Notes under the pieces: generated by a model | Databases searched by the model: none | Told to the model about the DNA's origin: nothing | What the model saw: only the letters and a program-made list of their open reading frames with translations | Program-made: the position numbers and the translations under genes | Shown: piece by piece, positions 7,924-13,167 of the stretch | Layout of the letters: every line of letters starts with the position of its first letter | Position numbering within the stretch: position 1 is the first letter of the stretch | Source: Oscillospiraceae bacterium | GTDB taxonomy: Bacteria > Bacillota > Clostridia > Saccharofermentanales > Saccharofermentanaceae | Length of the DNA: 23,337 bases | Assembly (NCBI GenBank): GCA_902782985.1 | Contig: CACZPC010000127.1 | Location: forward strand, 1-23,337 | Direction: 5' to 3'

Positions 7924-7945
7924 TACGGCGCGCTGTCAGTATTGA
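7920..7945. repeat. Inverted repeat over the -35 of the membrane protein-rqcH promoter
   Basis: TCAATAC (7920-7926) and GTATTGA (7939-7945) are perfect 7-bp arms separated by 12 bp, so arm centres are 19 bp apart, close to two helical turns. The left arm overlaps the -35 hexamer. This is the arrangement expected of a repressor or activator dimer site. It also lies just after the stop of the upstream gene, but no T-run follows, so a terminator is less likely. Confidence 0.5.
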
Positions 7946-7962
7946 CGCAATCGATCTTAAGG

Positions 7963-8760
7963 TCACATGAATATGCTTTCGATCAGGTTGTCCAGTGTCC
8001 TGATGTCCAGCGGATTGCGCGATGTCTCAAAAGTCATAAAAAGGTTCTTTCCGACGATCATGCCGCCGCTGCTGTAAGCATTGATCTTTCTTATGGCGTT
8101 GTTCGCGTAATCGGGATCGTCCATCATTCCGAAGTGTTCGAGATAAATGACCTGCCTGTCGCTAAGCTTAAGTATCGTGAAATCCGGGTAGAAGGTCCTA
8201 CTGTTTATATTGACCGGACACTCATATCTGTAGGGGATACCTGCTGATTTAAGTCGCTCTGCGATCATCTGTTCCGACTTTGACCTTACCCGCTCCCGGT
8301 TTGATGTAATGAAGAACGGATCTGTCTCGAGAAATCCTTTAGGTTCATAGGGTACGTCGAGCCAACGACTGACATATTCGTCATCAGGAAGGTATACGGG
8401 ATCAATGAGTGCTCGACGATGCGGGGAGAGTGTGGGGTAGATGTCTTCCGGTGCGCTGTCAGGGTATCTTTTAATAAAATTCTCTATAGCGGTTCTCTCT
8501 TTTCGAGCACTTGAGACTATTCGCTTTAAATACATGCTTTGTGCTAATTGTCCTGCTTGTTGTACTTTATCAGGAGGAATGCGCTCACCAAAGCTGTTGC
8601 CGGATCTGTCAGCTTTAAAATAATATACCTTGTCCTTATAAGATTTGATCCTGACCGTGCCTTCCGGAAGTTTTCTGAGCTTTGCCTCCGCGGTGCGGAT
8701 CATATTCGTAAGCTGATCGTATCTTATCCTAATGTCGTTTTTGATATTTTTGGAATTCAT
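7963..8760 (-). CDS. PD-(D/E)XK nuclease-like protein of unknown function
   Basis: No named family recognised with certainty. Of 265 residues, the N-terminal 100 are helical and charged (RYDQLTNMIRTAEAKLRKLPEG), followed by a linker rich in Pro and Asp. The C-terminal half resembles PD-(D/E)XK nuclease folds: helix with SE (162-163), GIPYRYECP with E180, YPDF with D193, and YLEHFG with E208, then a helix with K225. The usual lysine after the last acid is replaced (EHF), so activity is uncertain. Such modules occur as stand-alone hypothetical proteins and inside helicases in Clostridia. The AAGGA ribosome-binding site is well placed. It is divergent from the Mrr-type gene at 9392 across a 631-bp repeat-bearing region. 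Confidence 0.65.
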   Translation of the reverse strand: MNSKNIKNDIRIRYDQLTNMIRTAEAKLRKLPEGTVRIKSYKDKVYYFKADRSGNSFGERIPPDKVQQAGQLAQSMYLKRIVSSARKERTAIENFIKRYPDSAPEDIYPTLSPHRRALIDPVYLPDDEYVSRWLDVPYEPKGFLETDPFFITSNRERVRSKSEQMIAERLKSAGIPYRYECPVNINSRTFYPDFTILKLSDRQVIYLEHFGMMDDPDYANNAIRKINAYSSGGMIVGKNLFMTFETSRNPLDIRTLDNLIESIFM

Positions 8761-8838
8761 AGCGTTATCCTTTGTAAATTTTGGGTAAATCTCAGACTAA
8801 TTGGTCTTGTGTACTGTTGACCGCAGATATGGTCGTTG

Positions 8839-8867
8839 AGCGTAGTATATAACGTTTGAAGCGTAGT
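8839..8867. repeat. Direct repeat pair AGCGTAGT at 21-bp spacing
   Basis: AGCGTAGT occurs at 8839-8846 and 8860-8867, each preceded by a GTTGA/GTTTGA-like run. The spacing is 21 bp, two helical turns, so both lie on one DNA face. On the minus strand a TATACT hexamer (8844-8849) overlaps the first copy, placing the pair on a possible promoter for the gene at 8760. This pattern suits an operator but could be chance. Confidence 0.4.
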
Positions 8868-8909
8868 GGAAGACGGTTGGCGAATAAACGGGACTATTTG
8901 CGGCGGATT

Positions 8910-8927
8910 GGTACTTAAAATGGTACC
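8910..8927. repeat. Short inverted repeat GGTAC/GTACC
   Basis: GGTAC (8910-8914) and GTACC (8923-8927) form 5-bp arms around an AT-rich 8-bp centre. It lies between the direct repeat pair and the palindrome array. It is short enough to arise by chance. Confidence 0.3.
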
Positions 8928-8940
8928 TCTGAGACTAAGT

Positions 8941-9291
8941 TATGTTCTTTGAACGGTGATCGTTTTCAATTGTTATCGATATTTGTAGTCATGAGAAAAG
9001 AAATTAGATGATGATTCGGTGTTTTTTTCTCAAAGTATCGGAAATCTTCATGTTTGAGAACAGATTTCAATGGTCGTTTTCTCATATCATGTCATTACTT
9101 ATAATGCGAGAAAAATAACGATGGATTTCTTTCACATCGATCTCAATATTATCAACAGGAGAAAAAATCCATGTTGTTTTATTCTCATTAAGTTGTTATC
9201 TATAAGAATGAGAAAAAACAGATGCGTTTTCTTTCTCATAAGCTGCAATTTGATACATAACGAGAAAACCAACTCAGGATCTTCGTGTCCA
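8941..9291. repeat. Array of about six diverged palindromic units, 51-52 bp period
   Basis: Each unit has a left arm GAGAAAA, a variable centre of about 10-16 bp, and a right arm close to TTTTCTCAT. Left arms start at 8993, 9056, 9108, 9159, 9210 and 9262 (steps 63, 52, 51, 51, 52). Right arms end at 9033, 9085, 9137, 9188 and 9239 (steps 52, 52, 51, 51). Units 2 to 5 are 30 bp; unit 1 has about 11 extra bases in its centre; the sixth keeps only the left arm; a degenerate unit may precede at 8941-8970. Linkers are 21-23 bp and partly conserved (TTGTTATCNAT in two). The 51-52 bp step is five helical turns. This is consistent with protein-binding sites or tandem hairpins, not with coding. Confidence 0.75.
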
Positions 9292-9376
9292 AGCCATTTT
9301 ATTATGCATTTAACACTACACACGCCGGATACCGCTGTTCAAGCACCATTAATAGCCCTCAGGATCCGGAGGGTTA

Positions 9377-9385
9377 TGCTATCAT
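9377..9385 (+). promoter_or_regulatory. Extended -10 element placed for a leaderless transcript
   Basis: TGcTATCAT (TG 9377-9378, hexamer 9380-9385) is followed by ATCCGT and then the ATG at 9392, so the -10 ends six bases before the start codon. The same TGnTATCAT-N6-ATG layout is seen at the oxidoreductase gene. GGAGGG at 9367-9372 is 19 bases from the ATG, too far to act as its ribosome-binding site. No clear -35 is visible. Confidence 0.5.
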
Positions 9386-9391
9386 ATCCGT

Positions 9392-9862
9392 ATGAACGGA
9401 AGAAATTATGAGAAGGCTGTTGCCAGATATCTGAGAAATCACGGTTATCACAGAGTGCGTGTTACCAAAGGTTCCGGAGATTTCGGTGTTGATGTTCTGG
9501 CTCGCAGATTCGGACACCGATATGCAGTGCAGTGCAAGTATTACTCGCGTCCCGTAGGCGTATCCGCAGTGCAGCAGGTAGTAGCCGGTATGGCTTACTA
9601 TGACTGTGACAGAGGAATCGTAGTAACAAATACCACTTTTACAAGACAGGCAAGGGAATTGGCGGAGATGAACGGGGTGGACCTCATATCGCGAGTAGGA
9701 CCTTATAATGGTTTCTTCAGGTGTTTCTGGCTGATAATGACAACAGCCGCACTTGTCTGTGCGGCTGTCGGTATATACAGATATTATGCTTTGGCTATAG
9801 CTGCCTTAATGCTTATCCTTGGAATCTTTATCCTGTATCTGAGATCTAAAGTCGACAGATGA
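9392..9862 (+). CDS. Mrr-type restriction endonuclease domain fused to two membrane helices
   Basis: The 156-residue protein begins with a compact Mrr-like PD-(D/E)XK domain: NYEKAVARYLRNHGY, then VTKGSGDFGVDVLA with D34, and the QxK catalytic variant at Q47-C48-K49 (YAVQCKYY), followed by VSAVQQVVAGMAYYDCDRGIVVTN. In this family the module cleaves DNA, often methylated. After residue 110 come two hydrophobic segments (about 111-128 and 131-150), so the nuclease would be tethered to the membrane facing the cytoplasm. Membrane-anchored Mrr-like proteins occur in Bacillota, with functions poorly known. The start is firm because the domain begins at residue 4. The gene ends on TGA directly abutting the reverse-complement TGA of the PRPP synthetase gene. 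Confidence 0.85.
   Translation: MNGRNYEKAVARYLRNHGYHRVRVTKGSGDFGVDVLARRFGHRYAVQCKYYSRPVGVSAVQQVVAGMAYYDCDRGIVVTNTTFTRQARELAEMNGVDLISRVGPYNGFFRCFWLIMTTAALVCAAVGIYRYYALAIAALMLILGIFILYLRSKVDR
9743..9768. repeat. Perfect 10-bp GC-rich hairpin inside the Mrr-type gene
   Basis: ACAGCCGCAC (9743-9752) and GTGCGGCTGT (9759-9768) pair perfectly around a 6-base loop. It lies where the nuclease domain gives way to the membrane helices. On the minus strand it is about 95 nt past the PRPP synthetase stop codon and is followed by TGTCATTAT, a poor T-run, so it might end that transcript weakly. There is no room for a terminator between the two abutting stop codons. Confidence 0.5.
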
Positions 9863-11077
9863 TCACTGAGCGACGATATCTCCCTTTGCTTCGAGGAGCT
9901 TCTTGATCTTCTCGGTAGGATTGATGAGGTTAGACAGTGAAGCATCGTGATTGATGGCATCGATAAGAAGAGCCACGAACTTACACATATTTACGTCTGC
10001 ATACCAGGGAGCCTGAAGGAGCTCAGGTCTTCTGTAGATGAGATTCGTTGCAAATACCTTATCGAGGATGCCTTCCTCATATGCCTTGTTGAAGTTTTCG
10101 ATACCTTCAGTGAAGAGGGCGAATGTGCAGCAGCAGAATACCTTTCGAGCACCGCGCTTCTTCATCTCACGGCAGATATCGAGCATAGAATCACCGGATG
10201 AGATCATATCATCTACGATGAGGATATCCATGCCTTCTACGGAATCACCGAGGAATTCATGTGCAATAATCGGATTTCTGCCGTTAACGACAGTCGTATA
10301 GTCACGTCTCTTATAGAATGTTCCGAGGGGAACACCGAGGATTGATGCGAAGTACATAGCTCTTCCGATAGCGCCCTCATCAGGAGATACGACCATGAAC
10401 TTACCCTTTGTAAATGACAGGTCGGGGATCTGGCGATACATCTCCTTGATTATCTGATAAGTAGCGGGAAGAGATTCGAAGCCTGAGAGAGGGATAGCAT
10501 TTGCTACTCGCTCATCGTGAGCATCGAATGTAATGATGTTGGCAACGCCGAGGTTATAGAGCTCCTCAAGTGCGAAAGCACAGTCAAGTGACTCTCTGGA
10601 ATTCCTCTTGTGCTGTCTGGACTCATAAAGGAAAGGCATGATGACGTTGATACGACGTGCCTTACCGGAGCAGGCGAGGATAACACGCTTCAAGTCCTGA
10701 TAGTGATCGTCGGGACTCATACGGTTCATCTGACCGAACATCTTATATTCAATAGAGGTATTCATCACATCACTTACGATATAGAGGTCATGGCCTCGAA
10801 CCGTATTCTTTACTACAGCCTTACCTTCGCCTGATGAGAATCTGGGATTATCGACCTCGATCCTGTAATCCTGTCTGTAGAAGCCGGGATATTTGGATAC
10901 GATAGCTTCCTGCTGATATTCTGATCTTCTGGCATTTAGATACCAGTTGACCTTCTCCGTGAATTCCACGCTTCCCTTAAGGGGAATGATACCGATAGGA
11001 CCTACGGGGGCCATCGGGTTTTCGCCGTACTGGTTGTAACGTGAGTAAGATTTCTCGTCTGCGGGAACTGAAGTCAT
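9863..11077 (-). CDS. prs: Ribose-phosphate pyrophosphokinase, extended Clostridial type (copy 1)
   Basis: Makes PRPP from ribose-5-phosphate and ATP for purine, pyrimidine, His, Trp and NAD synthesis. In 404 residues (usual: about 315) it keeps the two-domain phosphoribosyltransferase fold: NTVRGHDLYIVSD near 91-103, INVIMPFLYESRQHKR (143-158) in the flexible-loop region, FDAHDER (184-190) for the DLHADQ site, VVSPDEGAIGRA (229-240), and the PRPP-binding loop VDDMISSGDS (288-297). The extra length is at the N-terminus (GPIGIIPLKGSVEFTEKVNWYLNARR) and in a 20-residue insert after the VSD strand. A weak AGAGG lies about 11 bases before the ATG. It is 48 bp downstream of a diverged paralog. Whether it is fully active cannot be told from sequence. 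Confidence 0.88.
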   Translation of the reverse strand: MTSVPADEKSYSRYNQYGENPMAPVGPIGIIPLKGSVEFTEKVNWYLNARRSEYQQEAIVSKYPGFYRQDYRIEVDNPRFSSGEGKAVVKNTVRGHDLYIVSDVMNTSIEYKMFGQMNRMSPDDHYQDLKRVILACSGKARRINVIMPFLYESRQHKRNSRESLDCAFALEELYNLGVANIITFDAHDERVANAIPLSGFESLPATYQIIKEMYRQIPDLSFTKGKFMVVSPDEGAIGRAMYFASILGVPLGTFYKRRDYTTVVNGRNPIIAHEFLGDSVEGMDILIVDDMISSGDSMLDICREMKKRGARKVFCCCTFALFTEGIENFNKAYEEGILDKVFATNLIYRRPELLQAPWYADVNMCKFVALLIDAINHDASLSNLINPTEKIKKLLEAKGDIVAQ

Positions 11078-11125
11078 TGGTCTGTGTACCTCTCTTATAT
11101 TGTTTCGGTTGATTTGGTTATCTTA

Positions 11126-12307
11126 TTATTCAAAGTCTTCGAAGACCTCGCCTATTCGTATCTGCCCCAGAAATTCCGATATCCTCGATGTGGAATTGAT
11201 CAGATCGTAGACTGATTCGTCAACATTCAATGCATCGATTATGCGGGTAACATAGGGGATCATATTGACATCCACATACCATTCTCTCTTGAGAAGCTCC
11301 TCAGAGCGGTAGATGAGATTGGTACATACGACGGATTTGATGATCCCTTGTTCGTAGGCCTTGTCAAATGCATCGAGTCCGTCCGTAAAAAGTCCGAAAG
11401 GTGACAGGCAGAAGATATCTCCGGCACCTGCTGCCTTAAGCTTTTCGGATGTGCGTAACATAGTGGATCCGGAATTGATCATATCGTCAATTATAAGTAT
11501 ATCCTTGCCGGTAACGTCATCTCCGAGGAACATATAATCCTTGATGGGGTGGACGCCGTCGACCTTCCTCGTATAATCCCTGTCTCTGTAGAAAATGCCG
11601 AGAGGCAGGTTGAGCATAGAGGAGTAGAAGATAGCACGATTGACTCCGGATTCATCGGGAGATACTACGAGCGTCTTATCCTTGTCTATATGAACTGAAT
11701 CAAACTTCGAAAGTAAAGTCGTGATTATCTTATATGCGCTTCTGGGGAATTCCATGCCCATCAGGGGAACGGCATTGGCGATCCTGACGTCATGGGGATC
11801 AAATGCAACGAAATTCGCTACACCAAGGTCAAAAAGCTGACGAAGCATATCAGCGCAGTCCCAGGATTCTCTGGAATTGTCTCTTATCTCGCGCCTGCCC
11901 TCATATACGAAAGGCATGATGACGTTGATACGGCGGGCTTTGCCCGAACAAGTGCTTATTATCCTGATAAGGTCCCTGAACTGATCGTCAGGGGAGATAA
12001 CGTGGTCAAATCCCGATATCTCGAAATGTTCTCTGTGAGCAAGAACGTCCGTAATGATAAAGAGATCATGGCCTCTGACGCTTTCGGCAAGCTGGAACTT
12101 ACCTTCGCCTGTCTGAAATCTGACAATGGAAGAGTCGATGAGATAATCTGTTCTTAAATATCCGGGACTGTTGATATAGGGATTGGAGTTATTGTCAAAA
12201 CGCTTCTTCCTCTTCTCGTATAAGGTACTACTGACCGCTCTGACGAAATCGTCATTAGCAGAGTGGGCGATAATACCTATTGGACCGAAGGGCTCAAGCA
12301 TTGACAT
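11126..12307 (-). CDS. prs: Ribose-phosphate pyrophosphokinase, extended Clostridial type (copy 2)
   Basis: Paralog of the next gene downstream, aligning over its whole length: FGPIGIIAHSANDDFVRAV at the N-terminus, ESVRGHDLFIITD, INVIMPFVYEGRRE, FDPHD (169-173), VVSPDESGVNRA (214-225), and PRPP loop IDDMINSGST (273-282). Differences at functional sites include DPHD for DAHD and NSGST for SSGDS; the latter is nearer the usual DTGGT form. The start is ATG 12307, seven bases after AGGAG (12315-12319 on the minus strand); TTG 12310 and ATG 12301 are less likely. The C-terminal tail is acidic (GEVFEDFE). Both copies may act as subunits of one hetero-oligomer, as in eukaryotic PRPP synthetases, or one may be regulatory; that is inference. 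Confidence 0.86.
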   Translation of the reverse strand: MSMLEPFGPIGIIAHSANDDFVRAVSSTLYEKRKKRFDNNSNPYINSPGYLRTDYLIDSSIVRFQTGEGKFQLAESVRGHDLFIITDVLAHREHFEISGFDHVISPDDQFRDLIRIISTCSGKARRINVIMPFVYEGRREIRDNSRESWDCADMLRQLFDLGVANFVAFDPHDVRIANAVPLMGMEFPRSAYKIITTLLSKFDSVHIDKDKTLVVSPDESGVNRAIFYSSMLNLPLGIFYRDRDYTRKVDGVHPIKDYMFLGDDVTGKDILIIDDMINSGSTMLRTSEKLKAAGAGDIFCLSPFGLFTDGLDAFDKAYEQGIIKSVVCTNLIYRSEELLKREWYVDVNMIPYVTRIIDALNVDESVYDLINSTSRISEFLGQIRIGEVFEDFE

Positions 12308-12334
12308 CAAAACTCTCCTTTGTACACTGACTTT

Positions 12335-12363
12335 AGTATCTTAAAAAGAAGTATGCAATGCAA
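12335..12363 (-). promoter_or_regulatory. Possible weak promoter for the tandem PRPP synthetase genes
   Basis: On the minus strand TTGCAT (12358-12363) and GATACT (12335-12340) are 17 bp apart, with a leader of about 20 nt carrying AAGGAGAG. The hexamers match consensus only 3/6 and 4/6, so confidence is low. The 116-bp gap between engB and the first PRPP synthetase is AT-rich and otherwise featureless; its A-run and CCAAnnnTTGG element do not make a terminator in either direction. Confidence 0.3.
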
Positions 12364-12423
12364 TTGTTTTTTTTACCAAAATTGGCAGTTTATTTCATAC
12401 AAGAATTTGTGTGTAGGGCGTTA

Positions 12424-13020
12424 TTAACAAAAACCCAGGAAATCGCTTATCCCGTTTCTTAAGTCATCAATACCGGACTTGGCCATGGAAGAAACGGCGT
12501 AGATATTGGCATCTTCAGCAAAATCAAAGATCTCCTCAAGCTCCTTGAGACGCTTCATGAGCTGCTGGCGGCTGAATTTGTCACATTTGGTAAAGACGAC
12601 GAAATAGGGGATCGAACCTGAATTAAGGTATTCGAGCATTCCTATGTCTTCTTTGGAGGGTTCATGCCTGATATCTATGAGGTGGAGTACCAGATCGATC
12701 TTGCGGCCTGAAGTAAAGTAATCGTCCGCAAGCTTGCTGAAGCCTTCCTTAAGTTCCTTGGATACCTTGGCATATCCGTATCCCGGCAGATCGGCGATCA
12801 TGATCTTGCGATCCACGTTAAAATAGACGACGGCTCTTGTCTTGCCCGGTGTCTGAGATACTCTGGCGAGCTTCTTATTGTCCGAAAGAGCATTGATAAG
12901 AGAGGATTTGCCCACATTCGACTTACCGGACATTACGATCTCGGGCATATCGTGCTCGGGACACTGATCGAGCTTGGCGGCTAAAGTCATAAAACGCGTA
13001 TTTCTGAAATTGACGGGCAT
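12424..13020 (-). CDS. engB: Ribosome biogenesis GTPase EngB (YsxC/YihA)
   Basis: Essential TrmE-Era-EngA-EngB family GTPase that acts late in 50S subunit assembly. Visible GTPase motifs: G1 GKSNVGKSS (32-40), switch 1 QTPGKTRAVVYFNV with the conserved T of G2, G3 DLPGYGYAK (77-85), G4 TKCD, and G5 VSSMAKSG. At 198 residues it is of usual length. The start is ATG 13020: GGAGG lies six bases before it, and that same GGAGG is inside a longer reading frame beginning at 13032, so the longer start would have no ribosome-binding site. It has its own promoter, divergent from comEC. Confidence 0.95.
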   Translation of the reverse strand: MPVNFRNTRFMTLAAKLDQCPEHDMPEIVMSGKSNVGKSSLINALSDNKKLARVSQTPGKTRAVVYFNVDRKIMIADLPGYGYAKVSKELKEGFSKLADDYFTSGRKIDLVLHLIDIRHEPSKEDIGMLEYLNSGSIPYFVVFTKCDKFSRQQLMKRLKELEEIFDFAEDANIYAVSSMAKSGIDDLRNGISDFLGFC

Positions 13021-13051
13021 AGTATCCTCCATTCGGTTGCTTAACTAAATC

Positions 13052-13080
13052 AGTATAGCCGAAGATAACGTCAGAATCAA
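13052..13080 (-). promoter_or_regulatory. Promoter of engB
   Basis: On the minus strand TTGATT (13075-13080) and TATACT (13052-13057) are exactly 17 bp apart (4/6 and 5/6 to consensus). The start near 13045 leaves a 25-nt leader with GGAGG. Confidence 0.65.
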
Positions 13081-13093
13081 AGAAAAAGCTCTA

Positions 13094-13131
13094 TTTGTCG
13101 GTTTTTGTCGAAATTTGTCGGTCTTTTGTTG
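13094..13131. repeat. TTTGTCG repeated three times at exact 10-bp period
   Basis: TTTGTCG occurs at 13094-13100, 13104-13110 and 13114-13120, followed by a degenerate TTTGTTG at 13125-13131. The repeats lie between the engB -35 (13075-13080) and the comEC start. Ten-base phasing puts every copy on the same DNA face, as for cooperative regulator sites. No known site of this form was recognised. Confidence 0.6.
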
Positions 13132-13154
13132 CAGATTTGCTTTTCGGATCAGTC

Positions 13155-13160
13155 TAACAT
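13155..13160 (+). promoter_or_regulatory. Possible -10 of comEC in leaderless position
   Basis: TAACAT (4/6 to consensus) is followed by seven bases and the comEC ATG at 13168. No Shine-Dalgarno precedes this ATG or the nearby in-frame ATGs. No -35 was identified, and the TG of an extended -10 is absent, so this is weaker than the similar sites at 1237, 7897 and 9377. Confidence 0.3.
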
Positions 13161-13167
13161 CTGACAT

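Larger units (their letters stand above)
8761..9391. other. 631-bp divergent intergenic region with several repeat systems
   Basis: No credible gene lies here. The region holds, in order: the leader of the minus-strand PD-(D/E)XK-like gene; a pair of 21-bp-spaced direct repeats (8839-8867) around a minus-strand -10-like TATACT (8844-8849); a small inverted repeat (8910-8927); an array of palindromic units with 51-52 bp period (about 8941-9291); an unassigned stretch (9292-9360); and an extended -10 (9377-9385) just before the plus-strand gene. It is visibly richer in A and T than the flanking genes. The length is unusual here, since most gaps in the window are under 150 bp. Confidence 0.8.

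Noticed and set aside
8941-9291. CRISPR array
   Set aside because: The units are diverged, only the arms are conserved, the linkers (21-23 bp) share sequence instead of being unique spacers, and no cas genes are nearby.
9070-9411. Plus-strand open frame of 113 codons with a 17-residue quasi-repeat (RRKNPCCFILI, MRKNRCVFFLI)
   Set aside because: The amino-acid repeat is a by-product of the 51-bp DNA repeat. Steps of 52 bp break the phase elsewhere, there is no ribosome-binding site, and it runs into the real gene at 9392. A minus-strand frame (9132-9323) shows the same artefact.
12366-12392. Intrinsic terminator after engB (CCAA...TTGG next to a run of T/A)
   Set aside because: In the engB direction the stem is followed by A, not T; in the other direction the T-run precedes the stem. 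Neither orientation makes a terminator.
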